Assembly: GCA_036346275.1 (NCBI GenBank)
Contig: CM070725.1
Location: forward strand, 1,069,001 to 1,133,000
Reading direction: 5' to 3'
DNA: 64,000 nt
Source: Otatea glauca
Lineage: Eukaryota; Streptophyta; Magnoliopsida; Poales; Poaceae
In this document: positions 35,761 through 44,585 of the stretch, piece by piece
How the letters are laid out: every line of letters starts with the position of its first letter
Numbering within the stretch: position 1 is the stretch's first letter
Position numbers and translations under genes: made by a program
The notes under the pieces: generated by a model
Seen by the model: only the letters and a program-made list of their open reading frames with translations
Databases searched by the model: none
What the model was told of the DNA's origin: nothing

Positions 35761-35882
35761 CGAGGATGACCTCGATCGTAGAGGCCAGCGGCCAGCCCCA
35801 GTCTCCCCAAATGCCCACCAATCTCTCCCCCCTCCGCTCCTCGACTCGGCTGCAAGGGTTTCCGCTCCCGATCCACCCGCCG

Positions 35883-36950
35883 ATGCCCGACGCCGACGAG
35901 CTGGAGGGCACCCAGCTCCTGGCGCACCTCGCCTTCGCGGAGCTCTACCGGCATGACCTCTCCTCCTCGGCCTCCCCGCCTCGCGCCTACCTCCCGCCGC
36001 TGCTCCGCTGCTGCATCCTCTCGCTTCCTATCCTCGAGGCCGGCGACCCTGACCTAGCTGTACGATGCGACCGCCGCCTCCACGCATTCCTCCGCGCCGT
36101 TCTCTCCCGCGATCCCGGCCCCTCCCTCCTCCCCGCCCTCGAGGTAAGTACCCGCTAGTTACTTACCCACACGCTTCTTTGGTTGCCTCAATTCCTTCAC
36201 AAAATGTAATTTTCAGGGACGAGTTGCAAGAGCTAGTTTTTGTTTCTTTCAAGGGCGAAGAACTAGTTGCGAATACTGATTTTTTTTCTTAATATGGTCA
36301 AGAACTGGTTGCAAGAACTGATTTTTTTTCCCTCCCTGAAGAGGTGAGAACTCACTGATTTATTTCAAGAATTTGATTGGTCATTTGGTTCTTGCAGGTG
36401 TTCGTTGAGAATCTTGTGGTTAGCGACCAACTGAGGAGATGCTTCACTTTGGTCGATGATGCCATACCGAAAGGATCAAGGGTTTCCACTGCCCTGTCGT
36501 GCAGGGGTGAGCTCCATGTCGTGCTGGAGTTCATGTCCCACCATTTCATTTCATCCGTGCAAGATGAGGGTGATTTAAGCAGTTTTTGAGCGCACTATCT
36601 TGGTCGCAAAAGGCGATGGAGGGGACTCTGGAAATTGGCTTTCTGGGAGCTATTTCGCTGGCCCACAGAAGAGACCTTTTAACTCTTGTATCCAAGACGC
36701 AACTAATCAGAAGCTAAGATGTCAGATCAATAGGCTGCTTTCATTCTACAAATCGCACTTTGATGATGACCTGCACACCAATGAGGGGGAAATCTTTGAT
36801 ATTGCTGTCCGCTTCATTGAAGAGAGCCAGCATTTGGTTCGTGAAAAATTCTGACGCAACGCCAATTCTGGATGGAGATCTGGACCAGTCTATTAATGAT
36901 TCAAATGATGATTTGAGGACCAGGGGACCCTACGTCATAACTGATACTAA
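35883..36950 (+). pseudogene. Captured fragment of an unidentified host gene (three exons)
   Basis: Exon 1 (35883-36143) starts MPDADELEGTQLLAHLAFAE and ends PALE at a perfect gtaagt donor. Exon 2 (from 36398, acceptor cttgcag) continues in phase: VFVENLVVSDQLRRCFTLVD, GELHVVLEFMSHHFIS, then after a frameshift ALSWSQKAMEGTLEIGFLGA and after another KLRCQINRLLSFYKSHFDDD and GEIFDIAVRFIEESQHLV. It ends near 36950 at a gt (GPYVITDTK). Splice sites and codon structure show a real nuclear gene origin, but I do not recognise the family. The two frameshifts and lack of a stop in context mark it as a captured, non-functional copy. Confidence 0.65.
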
Positions 36951-37130
36951 GGTAAACTATGTTCTAGAGTCAATAAATTGTGCGTAGAGCTAGTTTCTAT
37001 TGGCTAGTGCAATAATGGGTTTCGATGGTTGCAAATAATGTGCTTATGATAGTTTATTTAAACTCAGACTTCTGGATAATAAAATGCTTTCAAGCAATGA
37101 AATACTTACATGTATATGATGGGTACAGAG

Positions 37131-37790
37131 GTTACTTTCTACTTGCCTCCCTTTTTCCCAATTCCACCTGTGAAGTCGATTAGAAAGGCATCTGCGGCTC
37201 TTCCTGTTCCAGATCGTCGGACTTCGAAGCATTCCCGGAGAACAACCTCAGGGAACTCAATCAGTTTGAAAGTCTCTGGTTCTACATCCTTCTATCAGTT
37301 GAAACTCATGATATGGGAATCTTTAGGGGTATGTTATGAACATCTAAACCATACAACTTTTTTTGGATTTTATTGTGCTTCATGTTTTCAAGCATTAATA
37401 ATGGAGCTATATTATTTCTAGTATTGCCGTATTGGCAAGTCAATCACCAAACGACCAAGTGTTCACTTAAGAAGGGAAATATGAAAATTTCAGATAGTAG
37501 TGCAAGAAGCAATCATATGTAATTTCTTGTCATGTAAATGTTCCCTTCCTCCATTTTGTTAAAAATAAGGGCAGACGTTTACAGGTTGCTTTTCTGTCTA
37601 GCTATGGAAATCTTGCTTCTTCCTTGATTTTCATTATGCTTTCCTGCTTCAGACTGCATTCCAATTATTTGCTGTTGTCATATTTAGATTGTTAAGGAGA
37701 ACCAGAAGCTTTGCAAAGGCTCTGTTGAGATTGAAGATGATTTTGCTACTCTTGCTGATGAGTATTTTTCCTGGGGATGATCTATGGGTC
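37131..37790 (+). pseudogene. Captured fragment resembling the UBP26 C-terminus
   Basis: Two exon pieces separated by an intron. The first (37131 to about 37330, acceptor ggtacag) ends SGNSISLKVSGSTSFYQLKL then MIWESLGV. The second (about 37688-37790) continues VKENQKLCKGSVEIEDDFAT then LADE, and after a one-base shift FPGDDLWVKDY. This matches my memory of the ubiquitin-like C-terminal domain of plant ubiquitin-specific protease 26, a histone H2B deubiquitinase. No catalytic domain is present. It lies downstream of the unidentified fragment inside the CACTA element and in the same orientation, so it may have been transcribed together with it. The family call is from memory, not a search. Confidence 0.6.
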
Positions 37791-38823
37791 AAAGATTATT
37801 GTGTGTATGTTTCCGGTTTCTCCCTTGTTCAACCATGGCTAGGTGTCATCCCCTAGCTAGATTTGATGATTGCTGCCCTCTTTTTGCACTGCAGCATGTA
37901 TATGCATCGGTCTCACAGTTGTTAATTTACTATTTCAAGAACTCTATTTTTATTGATGCTCCATTATAATTTCATTTGACATTTTTTTAGCTACCAACAG
38001 AACTTTGTACATTCAATTGATTCCAGCCTCTCAGTTTCTTTTCTGGGAAGGAAGTTGATTCCGGACCTAGTGCCCATCAGTCACAGACTGTTCTATTCTA
38101 GAACCGTCTGTGATGAGGGCATATCACAGACGGTTCTAGGCTAGAACAGTCTAGAATAGAACCGTCTGTGATGTTAATTTTCACTGACATATGTTTACAG
38201 ACGGTTTTTAAACCGTTTGTGATGAGGTTTTTGAACCGTCTGTGATGAGCTTTTGTGTAGTAATGCAAAGAAGATGGCTAAAGTTGATAAAAGATTACTT
38301 TTGGAGCTGCCTATACTTATGGAGTCAAGAAGTGGTACTGTTGTTGTTACCATTTTTTTCCTATATTATTGACTAAATCTCTGTAGTAGCATGGAAAAAC
38401 TTTCAATAGGTCTTATTACTAAGAATATGAAGTCTCTTACATAACAACAAACTAAAACTACGGTTTTGACGGCGGTGCCACAATCAGGCTATTTTTTGCA
38501 ATACTATAATGGCTAGAAACTTATGCAGCTATTTCTATAATTGCAGGAGCTTTACCATGAATCGCGTGCACTGGACAGGTTTGAGCAGGATTTTCGAAGG
38601 AAATTTCATAAAGAGGAGTCTCTGTCTAGCTGCCTAGACGGGGTACAACCAAATTGATGCCATTATTGAAATAATATCAATAGATGCTACAATGCATGCA
38701 CAATGCTTTTCCAGAATCTTACCTGGAAATAATGGTTGTCATATGCAAATAAATACTTTGGCGAAGAGATCTTAATACAGAGAAATTACTCAAACAAGGA
38801 TTGTAGTTTTCCATTAAAAAGGT

Positions 38824-39185
38824 GAAAATGAAGCTCATGTTGGTTCTGCTGCACACATTTTTCGCTAATGTTTGATAAGAAAATTCATAGAGTAAAAGTG
38901 TAAAACATTATTTCGCCCTACCTTTTCCGCTCCAAGGGAACCAACTTTTCACGGACACTGCTAAATAGACTGGTAAAACAAGAATGATGCTAGGCCTCTT
39001 AATGGAAAATGAAGCTTATGTTGGTTTTGATGCACACATTTTTTGCTAATGTTTGGTAAGAAAATTCATAGAGTAAAAGTGTAAAACATTATTTCGCCCT
39101 ACCTTTTCCGCTCCAAGCGAACCAACTTTTCACGGACACTGTGCTAAATAGACTAGTAAAACAAGAATGACGCTAGGCCTCTTAC
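38824..39185. repeat. 181-bp tandem duplication in a PSI-like intron
   Basis: Two units starting at 38824 and 39005 (both gaaaatgaagc), highly similar through ttatttcgccctaccttttc and cggacactg. A G homopolymer at about 39199-39209 follows the second unit. The first intron of the broken gene therefore grew by local duplication. Confidence 0.85.
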
Positions 39186-40294
39186 ATAGGGAACCAGGGG
39201 GGGGGGGGATCCACTTTTTTCCGGATGAGTTACAGGAAATGGCAGTTAACCTTCCAAGATCCAGACCAGTATAATTGGGGAGATTCTGATAAATACTTTT
39301 TTTATGGGGATTCTGAAAAATAATTAAAATGTATAAATGAATGTAATTAAGCATTCTGTCACAGTATATTTTTTTGTAGAGCTTTTTTTTGTTGTTGCTA
39401 TTACTTTTTACGCACCGTGAACTGCTAAAGCTGCTATGGAGATACTTATTATATGCAATTTTTGTTCTTTGCAGAGTGTGTCATGATTTTGCATAGTGAA
39501 CTAAAGCGTCAATGGAAGCTTGTGAAAAATCCGAAGAAGTCCTTGTGGTCTAGAACTTTGGAGGAGGTAATTATCTTCATCCACATTTGCTTTATGTCTA
39601 GTAGCGTTTCCACACAACTGTGATAATTTTTTTTATGAATATGCTACTCATATATTGTGTTTTTCTTCCTTTCAACGTTGCTTTTCTTATACTCTATCCA
39701 GGTTGCTTTTCTTATACTCTATCCAGATTGTTGAGAAGCTTGTTGATATCGTCGTATTTTTGCATAAACAAAACCGGTATGCATTCGGTAAAGCTAGTAA
39801 GTGATTCTCAACTGGATGCTTTTCCTATTATGATAGAATGTATCTGACAATATCCTAACACTTCTCTGAACAAGAAGTTTCTGTAGGTACTGACTGGATT
39901 TTGAGCAAGTTCAGAACAACAGGCTAGGTCTATGTGGTCTTGCACTACATTATGCTAACATTATCAATCAAATTGAAAATATAGTAAGTTGTTTTGACGA
40001 CCCATGCCATGTTTATTGTGCCTGCTTGATGTCCTATTTTCATTATGTTGTCTTGGCAGTAATTTCCATACAATTCCTTATTTATGTAGAAATCTGTTCC
40101 TGCCATGTTGACAACCCATGCATTTATCCAGTTCCGTTTCCTTTGGTGAACTACAATAATGAGTTATAATGAATATTTTGGGTCACTCAGCATGAATATC
40201 TGTCTTGTCTCCTAGCTGCAAAATACCAATTCCAAAGTCATTTTTTGAAATTGAACAAGTTCCAACGTCATTGTGGATATGTTGTATTACCAAA

Positions 40295-40410
40295 GAGTCA
40301 AGCTCCGTTGGTAGAGGGCGTGGTAGGACGCATTGCCCACCCGGGATCGAGCCTGGGTGCCTACCTTCTTTCTTAAGTGAATGCTAGAGCTCTTGGCCAA
40401 ATTGGACAAA
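40295..40410 (+). mobile_element. SINE-like, tRNA-derived fragment
   Basis: Contains a box-A-like ccgttggtagagggcg (about 40305-40320) and a box-B-like gggatcgagcctggg (about 40343-40357), the internal RNA polymerase III promoter spacing of tRNA-derived SINEs, then a short unrelated tail ending near a run of A. There is no tRNA cloverleaf. It sits in an intron of the PSI-like remnant, directly beside the LINE target site. Confidence 0.55.
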
Positions 40411-40426
40411 AAAAAGTCTACATGTT

Positions 40427-42845
40427 TTAGATCAAAAGGACATCAAGATTGATGTCCCAGTTCCATTAATGAAACTGGAAAGTGTTAACAGGCAACCCAC
40501 AACATATTCCACACCTCAACCACACAGTTGAAACGAAAAGCAAAAAGAAACAACTAGAAAAAGACACAAGCTCCTCAAGCTAAGCCCTTGAAGAAAACCG
40601 ACAGAGACACCAACTCCTCAGAAGCATCCTCCTTTTGATCACTAGAAACCAAACTCATCTAGCATCACGTTACTCCAAAGTCCACGGGAAGCGGCGCTTG
40701 GATACTGGTCTCTAGATATCTGCAGAACAGTTTCATCTTGACATCCATCTCTTCCTTGAACAAAGGACCCCAGTCTCTTAGAAGTATAAGCACCCTTCTC
40801 CAAATGGTTTTTACACTTGACCAGTCCTGAAAACGGAAAACCATGTTATTCTAATCTTCCAAATACTCCAAAACGTGGCAACACAAATCGAGTTAAGAAC
40901 ACCATTTTTAGAGTTGCTCACCCAAAACCGAGCAACTGGCACATAATTATACCCAATCTTAACACCAAAAAACTCAGAGATCAAACTCCAGACATTTTTA
41001 GCCACGACACAATCAAAGAAAATATGATTAACTGATTCCTCCTCATTACAGCAATAACAAGCTCTCCCTTTATCAATGCCTCTCTTCAACAAATTATCTT
41101 TAGTCATAATTTTGTTATGGGAAAGGAGCCAAATGAAAAAATGAACCCTTGGGGGAACATGCAGCCCCCAAATAGCCAGAATAAAGACTGGAACAACCCC
41201 CCTAAAGTTAATAATAGCATAGAGAGATTTAACCGAATAAACACCATTGCTAGAATATTGCCAAATCAAAGAATCATCCTCATCAGAAAACATAATACTC
41301 TTAACCACCTCCACTAATTCAAACCATCTAATCATCATCTTTTCAGAGAAAGTCCTTCTAAAGGTACATCTAACATTTGACCCATCCCAAATATCGGCTA
41401 TGGCATAACCCTTCTCATTAACCAAAACATAAATGTCCCAAAACTGGATCGATAAGCAAGACGAACCAAACCAAATGTCTTCCCAAAACCTAATCTTTTT
41501 TCCATTGCCAACCTTCCACTTATACCCAAACTTAGTAGCCTGCATAGCCCACAAAACCCCTTTCCAAAAAACAGACGCATGATCAGGCCGGCAGGCAAAA
41601 ACATTAGGATTATCCGATTTATATTTGAACCTAATCAAATCTTTCCATTGTTTATTATCATTAGCATATATTCTCTTGATCCAAGAAGCTAAAAGGCATA
41701 AGTTCAGATCTCGAATATTAGGGATCCCAAGCCCACCGAAGTCCTTTTCACCAAGTGCCAATTAGCTAAATGAAGCTTACTATGTCCTTCATAATCATTC
41801 CAGAGACAATTAGCCAAATGAGAGTTAATAAGATCAAGAGCCTATTTAGGAAATTTAAAGAAAGACAATAAGTACAAAGGAATACTTGATAAACAGGCCT
41901 TAATGAGAGTTAACTGCCCACCATAAGAGAGTAATTTTCCCCTCCAACCTGCAATCCTTTTCAACATCTTATCAATCAGAGGTTGTAAATCTTCCTTATT
42001 GATCTTATCATAATGGAGAGGAACACCAAGATACTTAATGGGAAAAGAACCAACTTTACAACCCAACATATTAGCATATTTATCTACTTCATTATCATAA
42101 CAGCCAATCGAAATCAGTTCACTCTTATGAAAATTTATCCTCACCTGACATTTGCTCAAAACAGTTCAAAAACCATTTAAGATGTAACACAAATCTCTCA
42201 CTATTTTTAAGAAACAAGAGAGTATCATCCGCATATTGCAAACTAATAATACCCCCAGGACAAAAATCTCTACAAAGCCCTTCTAAAGACCCATTAATAA
42301 CAGCTTTCTGGAGAATCCTGGCAAAAACATCAGCTACCAAATTAAAAAGAATAGGCGATAATGGATCTCCCTGTCTTAGACCCTTACCAGTTTGAAAGAA
42401 ATCACTTTCCACATTATTAATTTTAATACCCACAGACCCTTTCTCTAACAAAGAGTAAATCCAAAATTGCCATTTGGTCCCAAAACCCCTTTTATTCAAA
42501 ATATCCATTAAGAAGCTCCAATTAACCTTATCATAAGCTTTCTCAAAATCAAGCTTAAGAACTAGGCCTTTCATCTTGCTTTGATGAATTTTATGGATAA
42601 TCTCATGAGCAGTCACCACACTTTCTAAGATATATCTATTCTTCAAAAAAGCAGTCTGATTTTGGGAAATAATCCTACTACAAATAGGACTAAGTCTATT
42701 TGTTAGCACTTTAGAAATAATCTTGTAACTACAGTTCAATAAGCCTAAACTGCTTTATATTTCTAGCATTATTCTCCTTTGGAATAAGAGAGATCATAGC
42801 AAAATTGAGCCTGAACAAATCTAAACCACCTTTTTCCAGATCTCT
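40427..42845 (-). mobile_element. 5'-truncated LINE (non-LTR retrotransposon)
   Basis: 2.4 kb on the minus strand flanked by a 16-bp target duplication aaaaagtctacatgtt (40411-40426 and 42846-42861). The reverse transcriptase (about 42840 to 41840) shows QNQTAFLKNRYILESVVTAH, KLDFEKAYDKVNW, GLRQGDPLSPILFNLVADVF and the catalytic LQYADDTLLF. After a break, 41761-40811 has PPRVHFFIWLLSHNKIMTKD and a zinc-binding CYCCNEEESVNHIFFDC (zf-RVT). The endonuclease part is missing, consistent with incomplete target-primed reverse transcription. 40427-40810 is 3' untranslated sequence without an obvious poly-A tail. Frameshifts make it inactive. Confidence 0.9.
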
Positions 42846-43061
42846 AAAAAGTCTACATGTTCCAGTCTTTAGCCTGCTATTAGTGATGCTCCATTGATTA
42901 GAAAAAAGCCATAAGAGTTCTCATTATCATGTGTACCTATACAGGTTGCTCGACCACTCTCTCTTCCTCCTAGAGCTAGGGTCAGTTTGTACCATGGACT
43001 TCCAGTAACAGTGGAATCAGATCTGTGATCACGGATGCGATCATTTAATACTGAAGAGGAG

Positions 43062-43614
43062 GTTTGTCTTTTATATAACCTTGCGGTGGAAAAACGATTC
43101 ATTTCAATTGTGTTATCTATGCATGTGGAATCTATTGTAGAAACGTGAAATTGATGGTAGATCAAACTTAACACTTCAGTTCTTAGTTTTTATTTCCGTA
43201 AACTTGCTTCGATTTTGAAGCCCCGGAATTTGAAATGTCCATGAGGACATAACTACAGGGAATACTAATACACAAACATATGAATACAAGTTCTAAAATT
43301 CGATAAGTTTTTTTCCATATATTTTGTATACAAGGGCCAAGACTTGATTTTGGTGTTGCTAAAGGTTTTGAAATGAATGCAGGTAGCAAAGTGTGTGCAG
43401 ATTGATCTTCCAGAAATCATTCTATTGGTTGCATTTTCTCATGTACTGGCACCATTTTACAATTGCCTGTACAGCCAGAGCAATTTTTAAATTAGGTAAT
43501 GTGTTGATCATGTTTGTATTCTGGATAGTATTTGCCAGTGTTGCATTTTTGAGAGACTGTCTTTGGCCGATTTGCTATTTTTTAACCATTTCGATGATGA
43601 ATATATGACGATAC
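43062..43614. other. Anonymous flank of the PSI-like remnant
   Basis: No further DUF668 sequence is recognisable. A possible acceptor (atgcag) at 43382 precedes a short open stretch without known similarity. The word caggtagcaaagtgtgt at about 43381 recurs at 44584. Confidence 0.35.
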
Positions 43615-43706
43615 GTTTGTTCGCTGTCACTGATCCTATTCACAACGGCGTGGCATATATGTTTGTTCGCTGTCACTGATCCTATTCACAACGGCGTGGC
43701 ATAGCG
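43615..43706. repeat. 46-bp tandem duplication
   Basis: Two copies of a 46-bp unit beginning gtttgttcgctgtcactgat at 43615 and 43661, identical over at least 42 bp. It immediately precedes the P450 fragment. Confidence 0.92.
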
Positions 43707-43734
43707 CGCTACTATGCCTAGTTGTTACCTCTTG

Positions 43735-44110
43735 TTGATGGGCGAGGCGGTACGACTGGACCTTCTTGACGGTAAAGAGGTACGTGCGTGGTGACGAGAG
43801 CTTCCTCACCTGCCGCCAGTGCTCGCCGTACTAGGGGGTGAAGGCCATGTCCGACGAGCCATACAGGAGCACGTCGGCGACCTTGGACGATGACCGCGAC
43901 GTGAACAGGTGGTCTTGCGGGCGCAGGATGGCCTTGGCGGTGCACGGGGAGGACACGATCGACGAAGTTATGCACCTGGTCGAGGCAGAGGAGCATGAGA
44001 CCGTCAGGGCCAACATGCCTCTTGATGAGGTTGCAGAGGGAGACGTGAGGGTACCCTATGACAGGGAGCCCCAGAGGCGAAGGAGGGAGATGCCCTTATG
44101 CTTCCTTGCT
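43735..44110 (-). pseudogene. CYP71C-like P450 exon-1 fragment
   Basis: Minus strand. Broken frames read GLMLLC, SSPCTAKAILRPQDHLFTSR, SSKVADVLLYGSSDMAFTP, a stop (TAG near 43832), then YGEHWRQVRK and VKKVQSYRLAHQQEV. This is the B-helix to C-helix region of the same P450 family as the genes at 23769 and 57488 (compare EAIMRTHDHVFASRPRSAVA and YGEYWRQARKLVTTHLLSAK). No second exon, haem loop or start lies nearby. It is the third member of the family in the window and shares the orientation of the intact gene. Confidence 0.78.
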
Positions 44111-44150
44111 ACTACTTTGTGTGCTACCTGTGACAAAGTGCCCTTATGCT

Positions 44151-44585
44151 TCTAGAGGTGTCTCATGCATGAGCTGGTATGCTACGGGTGTGGTTGGTTG
44201 CTTGCATGATACCTGTATGGCATGAGTGGATACAGTGTAAATGATTAATGCTACTGTTTGGTTCACTGTTCATACGAGAAATTTTGGCTCAGTGCGTGCA
44301 GTGTTGCATCCAGTGTCTAGGCTCGAAGAAATGCAAGCTTCGGCCTTCTCTTGCGTCAAGGCTCGTGGGATGCAGCGCGTTGTGGCTCGTGAGGTGCAAA
44401 CGGGCGAAGCGACGCTCTGTTCGCATCCTCGTCCGCACGACTCCCTCTGCTCGTCTCCCCTTGTCGCCTCACACGCTTGCCTTCATATGGTCGACTCCCT
44501 CCTCTCGACTCGTTTGCTCGAGCTCTTCAGTGACCATCGCGGGTATTGAACCAGATCTTCGCTTCACCTTCGATCGAAGTACAGG
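44151..44585. other. Gene-free stretch
   Basis: Overlapping frames across 44248-44658 have no recognisable domain. The stretch separates the P450 fragment from the inverted-repeat cluster. Confidence 0.4.

Larger units (their letters stand above)
34266..38265. mobile_element. Non-autonomous CACTA element carrying gene fragments (TSD CAA)
   Basis: Exactly 4.0 kb. The left end is CACTACTACAAAAG; the right end read inward is CATTACTACACAAAAG. Both are flanked by CAA (34263-34265 and 38266-38268), the 3-bp duplication expected for CACTA transposons. Both ends carry many subterminal copies of a tcacagacggtt-like motif in both orientations, as transposase-binding repeats do in this superfamily. 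No transposase is present. The interior holds intron-containing fragments of two host genes (35883-36950 and 37131-37790), making it a gene-capturing (Pack-CACTA type) element. It interrupts a gypsy RNase H frame that resumes in phase on the far side. Confidence 0.88.
28471..38302 (+). pseudogene. Ty3/gypsy pol relic split by two later insertions
   Basis: Three plus-strand pieces of one reverse transcriptase/RNase H region. 28471-29016 reads MNKVF, EVAFLDHI, then FLDLAGYYHRFIKNFSIIAR and PITQLLKKGKKF, then VYCDASHHALGCVLMQEGKV. 34100-34265 reads CEQNYPNHDLELAAMIHAL, YLIGNRCEIYTNHKSLKY and IQPDLDLRQ. 38266-38302 reads QRRWLKLIKDY. The gaps are exactly the solo LTR (29022-34094) and the CACTA element (34266-38265). 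The frame has stops and deletions, so this relic was already dead. It ends near 38302, where the PSK SIMULATOR-like gene sequence begins. Confidence 0.85.
38547..43061 (+). pseudogene. PSK SIMULATOR-like (DUF668) gene remnant
   Basis: Exon relics with good splice signals: 38547-38642 (ELYHESRALDRFEQDFRRKF), 39475-39566 (CVMILHSELKRQWKLVKNPK then KSLWSRTLEE), 39727-39796 (IVEKLVDIVVFLHKQNRYAF), 39887-39983 (NNRLGLCGLALHYANIINQI then ENI) and 42945-43061 (VARPLSLPPRARVSLYHGLP then VTVES). The order matches the end of DUF3475 and the start of DUF668 in PSK SIMULATOR proteins, plant factors linked to phytosulfokine growth signalling. It is broken: exon joins are out of frame, a TGA at 43026-43028 interrupts DUF668, and neither the N-terminus nor the C-terminus is found. 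The intron 39984-42944 holds a SINE-like piece and a LINE. Confidence 0.78.

Noticed and set aside
40302..40360. tRNA gene
   Set aside because: Only A-box- and B-box-like words are present; no cloverleaf or acceptor stem could be formed, so it is called SINE-like.
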